Below, one piece after another: positions 39,395 through 47,911 of a DNA stretch of 64,000 bases (position 1 is its first letter; each line of letters opens with the position of its first letter). The DNA is from Ramlibacter pinisoli (GTDB lineage Bacteria; Pseudomonadota; Gammaproteobacteria; Burkholderiales; Burkholderiaceae_C), in NCBI RefSeq assembly GCF_009758015.1, contig NZ_WSEL01000003.1:1178001-1242000 (forward strand), read 5' to 3'. The notes beneath the pieces were generated by a model. That model did not search any database, was not told the DNA's origin, and saw nothing but the letters and a program-made list of their open reading frames with translations. The position numbers and the translations under genes are program-made.

Positions 39395-40867
39395 ATGTTG
39401 TTGTTGAACATGAAGCGACGCATCTTTCTCCAGACCGGTTCCCTCTCCGCCGTGACGGCGCTCAGCGCCTGCGGTGGCGGTGGTGGCGGCGCCGACACGG
39501 CCGTGGCCTCCACGGCGGTCGATGCCGAAGCCGAGGCGAAGCGGATCAAGGTCACGCCGGCGCCGACGCCGGCCCCCACGCCCGCCCCTGCACCGGCACC
39601 GGGGACGGCCCCCTCTCCGGCGCCGACCCCCGCGCCCACCCCGGCCCCGACGCCCGCTCCCACGCCCGCCCCGACGCCGGCGCCCTCGCCCGCCCCGGCC
39701 GGCGGCCCGAACTACCCGTTCGGTTCGCGCCTCGTGCCCTACGTGGCCGGCATCCTGCCGACCAACGCCTCCAACGCGTCCATGGATGCGGCGATCAAGA
39801 GCTGCTACGACCGCTGGAAGGCCAACGGCATCGTCGACGTGCCCACCGTCTCGGGCGGCAAGGCGCTGCGCTTCGCCAGCAACTACCTCACGGTGTCCGA
39901 GGCGATGGGCTACGCGATGCTGGTGGTGGTGCTGATGGCCGGCCACGACGCCAATGCCCGCTCCACCTTCGACGCCCTGCTCAAGACCGTGCGGGCCCGC
40001 CCGGCCTACAGCATCCCCGGCGTCGGCAGCTGGCTGATGGACTGGCGCCTGGAAGCCAACGGCGCGTCGAGCAACGCGGCCGGCGGCGGCTGGAACGCCA
40101 TGGACGGCGACCTGGACATCGCGATGGCGCTGCTGATGGCCGACCGCCAGTGGGGCTCCACCGGCGCCTGGAACTACAAGCAGGAGGGCATCAACACCAT
40201 CAACGCGATGAAGTCGTTCAACATGAAGCCGGACGGCACCACCAAGGGCCTGGCGACGGCCGACGTGAGCCGCACCTCCGACTACATGATCAGCCACTTC
40301 CGCGCGTTCGCGAAGGCCACCGGCGACACGTACTGGAGCACCACGGTCATCGACCGCTGCTACTGGCTGATCAACCGCATGCAGACGGTGTATTCGCCCA
40401 GTGCCGGCCTGATGCCCGACTTCATCGTGCAGACCAACACCAGCACGCCCATCCCCTCGCCGGGCAACATGGGCGACTTCACGGCCACCGAGATGGACTA
40501 CTTCGCCAACGCGCAACGCAACCCGTGGCGCTGGGGCACCGACTACGTGGTCTCGGGCGACGCACGCTGGAAGGCGGTGTGCAACAAGCTGATGAACTTC
40601 TTCAAGGCCGACACCGGCGGCGACCCGGCCCGCACCGCCATCGGCTACGAACTGAGCGGCAACCCGCTGCAGCGCCCGTACCCGAACTGGACCCCCAAGG
40701 GCATGATCGGCCCGCAGCTGTGCGGCGCCATGGTCGACCCCGCCCACCAGGCCTACCTGAACGCGCTGTGGTCGTACAACGCGAACAACTTCTCGCTGAA
40801 CTACTACGACGCCGAACTGCAGATCCTGCCGATGATCGTGGCCTCGGGGAACTGGTGGCAGCCATGA
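39395..40867 (+). CDS. Glycoside hydrolase family 8 lipoprotein (endoglucanase-like)
   Basis: 490 residues. Lipoprotein signal MKRRIFLQTGSLSAVTALSAC followed by a poly-Gly run, then a (AP/TP)n linker at residues ~53-101, then a GH8 (alpha/alpha)6 domain. GH8 marks: YLTVSEAMGYAMLVVVLMAG with candidate catalytic Glu169, and WNAMDGDLDIAMALLMADRQW with Asp237/Asp239. Family members hydrolyse cellulose, xylan or chitosan internally and often belong to cellulose-synthesis loci, but no bcs gene is near. The ATG at 39395 has GAGG upstream; ATG at 39410 is an alternative. Surface-tethered polysaccharide degradation is likely; substrate unproven. Confidence 0.9.
   Translation: MLLLNMKRRIFLQTGSLSAVTALSACGGGGGGADTAVASTAVDAEAEAKRIKVTPAPTPAPTPAPAPAPGTAPSPAPTPAPTPAPTPAPTPAPTPAPSPAPAGGPNYPFGSRLVPYVAGILPTNASNASMDAAIKSCYDRWKANGIVDVPTVSGGKALRFASNYLTVSEAMGYAMLVVVLMAGHDANARSTFDALLKTVRARPAYSIPGVGSWLMDWRLEANGASSNAAGGGWNAMDGDLDIAMALLMADRQWGSTGAWNYKQEGINTINAMKSFNMKPDGTTKGLATADVSRTSDYMISHFRAFAKATGDTYWSTTVIDRCYWLINRMQTVYSPSAGLMPDFIVQTNTSTPIPSPGNMGDFTATEMDYFANAQRNPWRWGTDYVVSGDARWKAVCNKLMNFFKADTGGDPARTAIGYELSGNPLQRPYPNWTPKGMIGPQLCGAMVDPAHQAYLNALWSYNANNFSLNYYDAELQILPMIVASGNWWQP
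39556..39708 (+). repeat. Intragenic CCNACGCC-type repeat encoding the Pro-Ala-Pro-Thr linker
   Basis: About 150 bp of imperfect 6/12 bp direct repeats encode alternating Ala-Pro and Thr-Pro pairs between the lipidated N terminus and the catalytic domain of the GH8 protein. Such arrays vary in length by slippage and give a stiff spacer. Confidence 0.8.
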
Positions 40868-40871
40868 CATT

Positions 40872-40902
40872 CACTCTGAAATCGCTGCGCGATTTCAGAG
40901 TG
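40872..40902 (+). terminator. Perfect hairpin after the GH8 gene
   Basis: CACTCTGAAATCGC-TGC-GCGATTTCAGAGTG: a 14 bp perfect stem with a 3 nt loop starting 4 bp after the stop codon, followed by GTTCTCTAATTAG rather than a clean T-run. Probably an intrinsic terminator or a 3' stabilising stem-loop. Confidence 0.7.
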
Positions 40903-40915
40903 GTTCTCTAATTAG

Positions 40916-40951
40916 TTGACCTCGGACCGGCAAAGCCGGATCCGAGGTCAA
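40916..40951. repeat. Second, near-perfect inverted repeat
   Basis: TTGACCTCGGA CCGGC AAA GCCGG A TCCGAGGTCAA: 11 bp plus 5 bp stems with a single bulged A. It lies in a 336 bp gap that carries no gene, between two other hairpins, and its purpose (transposon scar, operator, or processing site) is not evident. Confidence 0.7.
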
Positions 40952-41011
40952 GAAGTGTCCGCGCTGCATGCTATTCCGCGCGGACGGCGCGACTCGTCGT
41001 TCGATCAAGAG

Positions 41012-41048
41012 AAATGCCGTGCTCCTGAAGGAGGCACGGCATTTTTTT
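41012..41048 (+). terminator. Rho-independent terminator, plus-strand
   Basis: AAATGCCGTGC...GGCACGGCATTTTTTT: a stem of about 10-11 bp with a small internal stem (TCCTGAAGGA) and seven T. Nothing obvious is transcribed toward it apart from read-through of the GH8 gene, or a small RNA from the 40.9-41.0 kb interval. Confidence 0.8.
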
Positions 41049-41117
41049 CGCCCCCGATCGACAGCGCGTCCCTCACAGCAGATCAGCCACCGCCCTGGCT
41101 CTGGAAATCCGCTGATC

Positions 41118-41160
41118 TGCCCCCTCTCCCCCTCGGGGGAGAGGGATGGGGAGAGGGGGC
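41118..41160. repeat. CCCTCTCCCC palindromic intergenic repeat
   Basis: CCCCCTCTCCCCCTCGGGGG followed by AGAGGGATGGGGAGAGGGGG: an imperfect long palindrome of a type scattered through many proteobacterial intergenic regions. It sits 45 bp beyond the thiolase stop codon and may act as its transcript end. Confidence 0.65.
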
Positions 41161-41203
41161 TCCCTGCTTGGGCTTGATCGTCCCAAAGGGCGCGATCTTC
41201 AAT

Positions 41204-42385
41204 CTAGTGAAGAGCTTCCACGATAGTGACGTTCGCCATCCCTCCTCCCTCACACATCGTCTGCAGGCCGTAGCGACCTTTCCTCCGGTTCAAGACGTTC
41301 AACAACGTCGTCATCAGCTTGGCGCCCGAGGCGCCCAGCGGATGGCCCAGGGCGATGGCGCCGCCGTGCACGTTCAGGCGGGCCGGGTCGGCGCCGGTGG
41401 CCTGCAGCCAGGCCAGGGGGACGGACGCGAAGGCCTCGTTGACCTCGAAGGCGTCGATGTCCTCGATGCGCAGGCCGGCCTTCTTCAGCGCGGCCTGGGT
41501 GGCCGGAATCGGGGCCTCCAGCATCACCACCGGATCGTGCCCCAGCACCGAGAGGTGGTGGATGCGCGCCAGCGGCTTCAGGCCGAAGGTCTGCAGCGCC
41601 TTCTCGCTGACCACCATCACGCCGGCCGCGCCGTCGGCGATCTGGCTGGCGGTGGCGGCGCTGAGGCGGCCGCCCTCCTGCAGCAGCTTCACGCCGGCGA
41701 TGCCCTCCAGCGTGGCGTCGAAGCGGATGCCCTCATCCACCGTGTGCAGGGCCGCGCCTGCTTCCTCGCCGGCCTTCCAGGCGGCAACCGGCAGGATCTC
41801 GGGCGCGAACAGGCCGGCCTCGGTGGCGGCGCGGGCGCGGCGGTGGCTCTCGAGCGCATAGGCGTCGAGCTGGTCCTTCGACAGCCCGTACCGGCGCGCG
41901 ATCATCTCGGCGCCCACGAACTGGCTGAACTCCACGCCGGGATAGCGGGCCTGGATGCGCGGGCTCATGTAGAAGCCCATGCCGTTGCGGCGCGGCAGCT
42001 CGCTGGGCGTGAACATCGGCACCCGGGACATGCTCTCGACGCCGGCCGCGATCACCACGTCCTGCGTGCCGGCCATCACGGCCTGCGCCGCGAACTGCAG
42101 CGCCTGTTGCGACGAGCCGCACTGGCGGTCGATCGAGGTGCCGGGCACGGACTCGGGCAGCAGCCGGGAGGCCAGCACGGCGTTGCGGGCCACGTTGGTC
42201 GACTGCTCGCCGGCCTGGCTGACGCAGCCGAGCAGCACGTCGTCGACGGCGGCCGGATCGATGCCGGTGCGCTCGACGAGGGCATCCAGCACTTCGGCAG
42301 CGAGGTCGGCCGGGTGCCAGCCCGAGAGGCGGCCGTTGCGACGGCCGGCGGCGGTGCGCACCGCGGCGGTGATGTAGGCGTTCAT
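41204..42385 (-). CDS. Thiolase (acetyl-CoA acyltransferase)
   Basis: 393 residues. Condenses or cleaves acyl-CoA/3-ketoacyl-CoA. Nucleophilic Cys in SIDRQCGSSQQALQFAA, catalytic His in GGAIALGHPLGASGAKL, and second Cys in MCEGGGMANVTIVE; also FEVNEAFASVPLAW. Start MNAYITAAVRTA matches the family N terminus; the open frame upstream is not conserved. Single gene without a 3-hydroxyacyl-CoA dehydrogenase neighbour, so degradative versus biosynthetic use is open. Confidence 0.95.
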   Translation of the reverse strand: MNAYITAAVRTAAGRRNGRLSGWHPADLAAEVLDALVERTGIDPAAVDDVLLGCVSQAGEQSTNVARNAVLASRLLPESVPGTSIDRQCGSSQQALQFAAQAVMAGTQDVVIAAGVESMSRVPMFTPSELPRRNGMGFYMSPRIQARYPGVEFSQFVGAEMIARRYGLSKDQLDAYALESHRRARAATEAGLFAPEILPVAAWKAGEEAGAALHTVDEGIRFDATLEGIAGVKLLQEGGRLSAATASQIADGAAGVMVVSEKALQTFGLKPLARIHHLSVLGHDPVVMLEAPIPATQAALKKAGLRIEDIDAFEVNEAFASVPLAWLQATGADPARLNVHGGAIALGHPLGASGAKLMTTLLNVLNRRKGRYGLQTMCEGGGMANVTIVEALH

Positions 42386-42515
42386 GTGCACGAGCCTAGC
42401 GCGAAACGCCGGCGGTGCAGGAGCGCGGAAGCACGCATCCGGAATGTGGGAGCGCAAGCGCAAACGGATACACGGGCATCCGGACACCCGTACCCCGCCC
42501 CGCGATGGGCGGGCG

Positions 42516-42546
42516 AAAAAAAAGCACGGCAGCCGTGCTGCCGTGC
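42516..42546 (-). terminator. Rho-independent terminator of the DUF4382 lipoprotein gene
   Basis: Read on the minus strand: GCACGGCAGCACGGCTGCCGTGC followed by eight T. It lies about 40 bp after the stop of the minus-strand gene upstream and separates it from the thiolase gene. Confidence 0.9.
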
Positions 42547-42586
42547 CTGTCGCGGGGGACGCCGCAGCTGCGGCGTCCCTCATTCC

Positions 42587-43783
42587 TCAGGGCGCGAACG
42601 TCAGGTCCACCACCCCGTCGGTCGTCGTGACGTCGGCGGCCTGGTCCACCGCCGTGCGGCCGGGTGCCGCCGCCTGCACGCGGTACTTGCCCGCCGCCGC
42701 GGTATCGGCTGCGAAGGCCAGCGTGCCGGTCGCGGCGTACGGCGCCTTCACCGGCGCGGCCGCAGGCACGCGCAGGACGTAGGTGGCCGCCGTGGCGTCG
42801 ACCGGCACCCGCGCGACCTCGACCGTGGGGCCGCCGGCCAGGGCCTGGCTGGCGCGCACGGTGGCGTCGGTCACCAGCGCCGTGGCCGTTCCGGCCGGCA
42901 CCGAGACCGTGCCCGTGACCTGGCGCATGGCCGAGGTGGGCGGCAGGATCGCCGTCGCGGTGCCGTTGACGACGGTGGTTGTGGCCGTCACCGGCACGCT
43001 GCTCACCACCGTGGTGCTGCGGCCCTCGGAGCCGATCACCACGTCATAGTTGCCGGCCGGCAGCGAGCCGAGCACGAACCGGCCGGTCGCGTCCGGCACG
43101 GTGGAGCGGACCACGGTGCCGTCCTGCTGCGCCGTCACCGTGGTGCCGGCGATCGTCAGCGTGGTCGAGACGTAGCCCAGGATGCCGGTGGCCACACGCG
43201 GCGTCACGGTGAGCACCGGCTTGAGGTTGTAGTTGCCCGAATTGCCGGCGCGCACGACCGAGCGGCAGGCGTCGAAGTCCAGCACCAGGTCGGTGGTCTG
43301 GTTGGTCGAGACGTCGAAGGTCGCCTTCAGCTTCAGGCCGCTCTGCTGCGCGCTCGGCGTGGCCAGCGGCACCAGGGCGCCGCCGGTCGGCTGCACCGCA
43401 TTGGCCTGCGGCGCCGCGCTACCGTTGTCCAGCAGCACCAGCCGGACCTGGTTGTAGCGGCCGGCCGGCAGCTGCGTCTGGCCGAGTTCCTCGAACACGC
43501 CGTTGGTGAGGTCCAGCAGGTCCAGGCGCCTGGGGGCCGCCAGCACGATCTCACGCCAGCCGGCGTCGCTGTCGGCGGCGCTGCCGTCCTGGTGCACGCG
43601 CACCCGGTCGACCGTCACGTACACATGGTCGTAGCCGCAGCCGGGGGCATCCGTCAGGGCCACGCTCAGGGCGCCCGATCCGGCCGTGCTGGTGCCGCCA
43701 CCGCCGCCTCCACCACAGGCAGCCAGCGCGGCCGCCACGGTGCACGAGGCCAGGGCCCGCAGGCCGAACATCGATTTGCTCAT
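42587..43783 (-). CDS. DUF4382-type lipoprotein with carboxypeptidase-regulatory-like repeats
   Basis: 398 residues. Lipoprotein signal ending LAAC at Cys23, then a Gly run. Residues ~38-180 match the DUF4382 pattern (LSVALTDAPGCGYDHVYVTVDRVRVHQ, LDLLDLTNGVFEELGQTQLPAGRYNQVRLVL). The rest is Thr/Val-rich beta sandwich, with GRFVLGSLPAGNYDVVIGSEG like a carboxypeptidase-regulatory domain. An outer-membrane or surface lipoprotein; family function unknown. It ends in a clean terminator. Confidence 0.88.
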   Translation of the reverse strand: MSKSMFGLRALASCTVAAALAACGGGGGGGTSTAGSGALSVALTDAPGCGYDHVYVTVDRVRVHQDGSAADSDAGWREIVLAAPRRLDLLDLTNGVFEELGQTQLPAGRYNQVRLVLLDNGSAAPQANAVQPTGGALVPLATPSAQQSGLKLKATFDVSTNQTTDLVLDFDACRSVVRAGNSGNYNLKPVLTVTPRVATGILGYVSTTLTIAGTTVTAQQDGTVVRSTVPDATGRFVLGSLPAGNYDVVIGSEGRSTTVVSSVPVTATTTVVNGTATAILPPTSAMRQVTGTVSVPAGTATALVTDATVRASQALAGGPTVEVARVPVDATAATYVLRVPAAAPVKAPYAATGTLAFAADTAAAGKYRVQAAAPGRTAVDQAADVTTTDGVVDLTFAP

Positions 43784-43939
43784 CCAATCCCTCTCGGTTG
43801 TGATCGAGGGCGGATGGTCGCGACCGGGCGGTATGGCCCCGTTGGAATTCGTAACTGATGCGTCGGTTGTCTACGCGAGGCGGCTCGCCGACACCTCTCG
43901 TTGCGGTTGCCTGTGACGATTTCCCATCACATCGGCCGC

Positions 43940-44638
43940 TCAGTGCTCCAGGCGCAGGAACAGGTCGGCCTCCGGCGACACCTCGGCCAGCCGGTCGCGG
44001 TCGAAGAACTCGGCCACGGGCAGGTCGGCCAGCACCCGACCACGCTCCAGGTAGGCCACGCGGGTGGCCAGCCGCTTGACCTGCCCCAGGTTGTGGCTGG
44101 CGAAGACCAGTGTCGTGCCGCCCTCCGCGAACTCGGCCATGAGCGCCTCGACCTCGCGCTTGCTGGGCGGATCGAGGTTGGCGGTCGGCTCGTCCAGGAA
44201 CAGCACCTCCGGCTGCAGGCACCAGGCCCGGGCCAGCGCGACGCGCTGCTGCTGGCCGGCGGACAGGTGGCGGGCGTTGCGGCCGGCCAGCTCCTGCAGC
44301 CCCACCCGGGCCAACGCCGCCGGTGCGCGCTGCACCGCCTCGTGCCACGGCAGCCCGGCCAGCCACAGGCCCAGCACCAGGTTGCGCTGCACCGAGGTGC
44401 GCAGCAGGAAGGGGCGCTGGAACACCATGGCCTGGCGCGCTGCGGCGTCGCGGGTGAAGGTGCCGCGCACCGGCGGCAGCAGTCCGTGCAGCGTCCGCAA
44501 CAGGGTGCTCTTGCCGCTGCCGTTGGCGCCGATCAGGGCCAGCCGGTCGCCGCGGGCCAGCTGCAGCTGGACGCCGTGCAGCACCGGGCGGCCTCCGATC
44601 GCGACGTCGGCCTGCGTGAGCTGGAGCAGCGTGCTCAT
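43940..44638 (-). CDS. ABC transporter ATPase, tungstate/molybdate-type
   Basis: 232 residues. Walker A GANGSGKST, Q-loop MVFQRPFLLRT, signature LSAGQQQRVALARAW, Walker B VLFLDEPTANLD, H-loop FASHN. The LSAGQQQR signature and short size fit importer ATPases such as TupC/ModC, without the C-terminal molybdate-binding domain of ModC. Its start overlaps the permease stop by 4 bp (ATGA). The adjacent binding protein is missing. Confidence 0.9.
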   Translation of the reverse strand: MSTLLQLTQADVAIGGRPVLHGVQLQLARGDRLALIGANGSGKSTLLRTLHGLLPPVRGTFTRDAAARQAMVFQRPFLLRTSVQRNLVLGLWLAGLPWHEAVQRAPAALARVGLQELAGRNARHLSAGQQQRVALARAWCLQPEVLFLDEPTANLDPPSKREVEALMAEFAEGGTTLVFASHNLGQVKRLATRVAYLERGRVLADLPVAEFFDRDRLAEVSPEADLFLRLEH

Positions 44639-45369
44639 GCCACGGCTCCCCCCATCGCGCCGGCGGCCTCGGTCTGGGTGAGGCGCCAGCGGCGCAGCAG
44701 CGCGAGCACCGCGTTCAACACGAGCACGATTCCCAACAGCACCACGCCCAGGGCCACCGCCAGCGGCAGGTCGCCCTTGCTGGTTTCCAGCGCGATGGCG
44801 GTCGTCATCACGCGCGTGAAGCCGTCGATGTTGCCGCCCACGATCATCACCGCCCCGACCTCGGCAATGGCGCGGCCGAAGCAGGCGATGCCGACCGTGA
44901 GCATCGCGTAGCGCTCGTCCCACACCAGCAGCAGGCCGCGCAGCCAGCGGCCGGCGCCGAGCGAGGCCAGCTGCTCGCCGTGCGCCTGCTCGGCGTCGTC
45001 GACCAGCTGGCGCGTGAGCGCCGCCGCCACCGGCAGCACCAGGAGGGCCTGGGCCAGCACCATGGCCTTGAACGAGAACAGCCAGCCCAGCGACCCCAGC
45101 GGCCCCGACCGCGAGAGCAGCAGATAGACCAGCAGGCCGACGACCACCGAGGGCACCGCCAGCAGCGTGTGCAGCACGGCCAGCGCGGCGCCCCGGCCCG
45201 GGAAGCGCGCCACGCCCAGCCAGGCCCCGGCCACGCAGCCGATGGCGCAGCCGATGACGGTCGCGGTTCCGCTGACGGCGAGCGAGCGGCCGACGATGGC
45301 CAGCAGCTGCGGCTCGGCACTGGCCACGAGCTGGAACGCGGTGACGGCAACCTCGGTGAACGTGCTCAT
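44635..45369 (-). CDS. ABC transporter permease, TupB-like
   Basis: 244 residues, about six membrane segments with the BPD inner-membrane signature region EQLASLGAGRWLRGLLLVWDERYAMLTVGI and GRAIAEVGAVMIVGGNIDGFTRVMTTAI. The latter is characteristic of tungstate (TupB) permeases. It is translationally coupled to the ATPase. A TupA-type binding protein normally accompanies these two genes; here the upstream gene is a divergent cupin, so binding protein would have to come from elsewhere. Substrate assignment is inferred from sequence style. Confidence 0.88.
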   Translation of the reverse strand: MSTFTEVAVTAFQLVASAEPQLLAIVGRSLAVSGTATVIGCAIGCVAGAWLGVARFPGRGAALAVLHTLLAVPSVVVGLLVYLLLSRSGPLGSLGWLFSFKAMVLAQALLVLPVAAALTRQLVDDAEQAHGEQLASLGAGRWLRGLLLVWDERYAMLTVGIACFGRAIAEVGAVMIVGGNIDGFTRVMTTAIALETSKGDLPLAVALGVVLLGIVLVLNAVLALLRRWRLTQTEAAGAMGGAVA

Positions 45370-45565
45370 CAGGCAATTGTCGCCCGGGGCGCGGCACGCC
45401 TGCATCGACCGCCGGGCAGCCCTCCGGCGCGACCTTTCAGGCCATCGCGACGGCACGCGATCAGCCGCGGACTACAGCGCGGGCGCGCGGTCCGGCCTAG
45501 CCTGCGGACGTGGACGCGAACGGCCGACGAGCCAGCGTCCCCCTCCACCCCGACCGGACCCCACC

Positions 45566-45964
45566 ATGGCCCTGCCCCACGCCCAACCGCTGGACATCGT
45601 CAACGTCGCCCCCCTGGGCGCGGCCCTCGGCAATGCCGTGAGCACCAGCCTGATCAAGACCGGTCGCCTGCAACTGCTGCACATGGTCCTGCGCGCCCAC
45701 CAGGACCAGCCCGAGCACCGCGTCGACGACGAATGCACGGTCCACTGCCTGGAAGGCGAAGTCGAAGTGGTGACGGGGGGCGGCGTGCGCCAGCTGCGTC
45801 CCGGCAACCTGCTGCTGCTGCCGGGCGGCGAGAAGCACTCGTTGCGGGCGCGCACCGACTGCGCCGTGCTCGTCACCCTGCTCCTGGACCGTGGCGATGC
45901 CGGCCACGGCGGCGGCAACGGCACCCGGTCGCTGCGCGACCCCAAGTCGCCGGACGGCGCCTGA
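45566..45964 (+). CDS. Small cupin-domain protein
   Basis: 132 residues, single cupin barrel: VLRAHQDQPEHRVDDECTVHCLEGEVEVVTGGGVRQLRPGNLLLLPGGEKHSLRAR contains a relaxed motif 1 (His and Glu positions partly changed) and motif 2 (PGGEKHSL). C terminus is Gly/Asp-rich. Cytoplasmic. The metal and substrate are unknown. It is divergent from the ABC permease across 196 bp that show no other gene. Confidence 0.85.
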   Translation: MALPHAQPLDIVNVAPLGAALGNAVSTSLIKTGRLQLLHMVLRAHQDQPEHRVDDECTVHCLEGEVEVVTGGGVRQLRPGNLLLLPGGEKHSLRARTDCAVLVTLLLDRGDAGHGGGNGTRSLRDPKSPDGA

Positions 45965-45990
45965 CCATCCCATCCTCAGATGGTGTCGCC

Positions 45991-47244
45991 ATGACCACGT
46001 CGTCCGCCCACCGCGCCTGGCGGACCCTCGCCGCCGTCGCCGCCCTGGTGCTGGCCACGGCGTGCGGTGGCGGCGGTGGGGTCGGCGGCGGCGTCGCCAG
46101 CAGTGCCCCGCCCAGCGCCAGCGGCGGCGCGACGCCGGCGAGCGGCACGGCGCCGACGGGCACGGCCACCCCGACGACTCCCGCCGCCACGCCGGCACCG
46201 GTGATCACGCGCCTGGTCGTCGCCGGCGACAGCCTGGCGGATGTGGGCACGCTGGGCGTGAAGGCCACGGTGCAGAACGCGGCCAACCTCGCGGCGGGCT
46301 ATCCGATCTACACCGATCTCGTCGCGACCGGCCTCGGCGTCGGCGCCCTGTGCAACTACTTCTCCACCACCAACGTCATCGACCTCACGACCCACCCCGG
46401 CTGCACCGACTTCGCCGTGGCCGCTTCGCGGGTGATCAACCCCGTCACGCGCGGCGGCACCGCCCTGCCGCTTTCGCTCCAGAACCAGCTCGAGACGGCC
46501 GTCGGCGCCAACGGCGGCGCCTGGGCTGCCGGCGACCTCATCGTGGTGGACGCCGGCGCGAACGACGCTGCGGACCTCGCCGACGCCTACCTCAATGCGC
46601 GCGACGGCGGGCTCGACGACCAGGCCGTGTTCGTGGCCTTGCTGTCGCAGCAGCTCAGCGCCTCGGCGATCGACGCCGCGCTGGCGCAGCCCGACGGTGG
46701 CTCGGTCGCCGCCGGCCTGTACATGCGGCGCCTGGCGCAGACCTACTGGGAGACCATCAAGGCCAACACGCTGGACAAGGGCGCCGCCCACGTCGCCGTG
46801 CTCAACGTGCCCGACATCTCGCTCACCCCGCGGCTGCGCACCAACGCGACGGAGCTGGCGGCTGCGGAGGGCCCGGCCGTGGCCGATGCCTTCACCGCCG
46901 CACTACGGCAATGGATCACCGGCTTCAACACCGAGCTGTCCCGGCTCGCGGCCGACGACACCCGGGTGGCGCTGGTGCCCTATTTCGACGACTTCACGGC
47001 CCAGGAGGCCAACCCGGCCGCGTTCGGCCTGACCAACGTGACGGACCCGGCCTGCCCGCCGGTCGGCGAGTTCCCGCAGGCCTGCACGGACGCGGCCCTC
47101 GACGCCGCGCCGCCGCAGCCCGACCTCGCGCCGGGCTGGTGGCACACCTGGGCCTTCGCCGATGGCTTCCATCCCACGCCGCGCGGCCACGAACTGCTGG
47201 CCGCATCGGTGAACCGCGCACTGGAGCAGGCCGGCTGGCGTTGA
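45991..47244 (+). CDS. SGNH/GDSL esterase lipoprotein
   Basis: 417 residues. Lipoprotein signal ending LATAC then a Gly run and a Ser/Thr/Pro/Ala linker (residues ~25-68). Block I GDSLADVGTLG holds the nucleophile Ser; block III-like GANDAADLADAY; block V ADGFHPTPRGHELLA supplies Asp and His. This layout resembles outer-membrane or secreted GDSL esterases. It starts 26 bp after the cupin gene and may be cotranscribed. Substrate unknown, probably lipid or polymer ester. Confidence 0.9.
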   Translation: MTTSSAHRAWRTLAAVAALVLATACGGGGGVGGGVASSAPPSASGGATPASGTAPTGTATPTTPAATPAPVITRLVVAGDSLADVGTLGVKATVQNAANLAAGYPIYTDLVATGLGVGALCNYFSTTNVIDLTTHPGCTDFAVAASRVINPVTRGGTALPLSLQNQLETAVGANGGAWAAGDLIVVDAGANDAADLADAYLNARDGGLDDQAVFVALLSQQLSASAIDAALAQPDGGSVAAGLYMRRLAQTYWETIKANTLDKGAAHVAVLNVPDISLTPRLRTNATELAAAEGPAVADAFTAALRQWITGFNTELSRLAADDTRVALVPYFDDFTAQEANPAAFGLTNVTDPACPPVGEFPQACTDAALDAAPPQPDLAPGWWHTWAFADGFHPTPRGHELLAASVNRALEQAGWR

Positions 47245-47428
47245 GGAGCCCGGCTGACGAATCGATCCTGCTGGGCCGTGCAGGCCTTGGGCCCGGCATC
47301 GTCGCGCACCACCGTGGTGCCGAGCGCTCGGTGCGACAATCCGCGAAGGCAGCAACGGGGCTGCCATGCGGCCCCCGCTCGTCGGCAGGCCGACACAGCG
47401 GGACGATCCGCAGGGAAGACGAAGCATC

Positions 47429-47911
47429 ATGACCGAGGAGAAAGACAAGCCAGGCCAGCGCTCGGGCACCGGCGCCCAGAGCGTGCTGCAGCACATGGCG
47501 CACGACGCCAGGGAGTCGCCCGGTCCGTCCTTCGACCGCAGCAACTACACCATCCTCGTGGTCGACGACATCGCCGCCAGCCGCTACGCGTCCGTCCGGC
47601 TGCTCCAGGTGCATGGCTACAAGACCCGCGAGGCAAGCGACGGCAGCGAGGCCCTGCTGTTTGCCGACTCCTGCAATGCGGTACTCCTGGACGTCAACCT
47701 GCCGGACATCAACGGCGTCGAGGTCTGCCGCCAGCTGAAGGCGCAGTCCCCCGGCGTCCCGGTGGTCCTCATGTCGGCGTTCTACGTCGACGACCTGCAC
47801 ACCGAGGTGGGCCTGAGCGCCGGCGCCGACGCCTACCTCTACGCGGGCCTGACCTCCGAACAGCTGGGCGGGCAGTTCGACCAGCTGCTCGCGCCCGCCG
47901 CGCCGGACTAA
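47429..47911 (+). CDS. Single-domain response regulator with altered conserved lysine
   Basis: 160 residues: a polar N-terminal extension (~40 residues) then a receiver (YTILVVDDIAASRYASVRLL, phospho-acceptor Asp88 in NAVLLDVNLPDINGVEV, MSAFYV). The invariant Lys of the family (normally YLxKP) is replaced: the sequence reads GADAYLYAGLT. The protein has no output domain. Loss of that Lys usually impairs the phosphorylation switch, so it may be a phosphate sink or act without phosphorylation. Start MTEEKDK has AGGGAAG upstream. Overlaps the convergent PIG-L gene by 4 bp. Confidence 0.88.
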   Translation: MTEEKDKPGQRSGTGAQSVLQHMAHDARESPGPSFDRSNYTILVVDDIAASRYASVRLLQVHGYKTREASDGSEALLFADSCNAVLLDVNLPDINGVEVCRQLKAQSPGVPVVLMSAFYVDDLHTEVGLSAGADAYLYAGLTSEQLGGQFDQLLAPAAPD

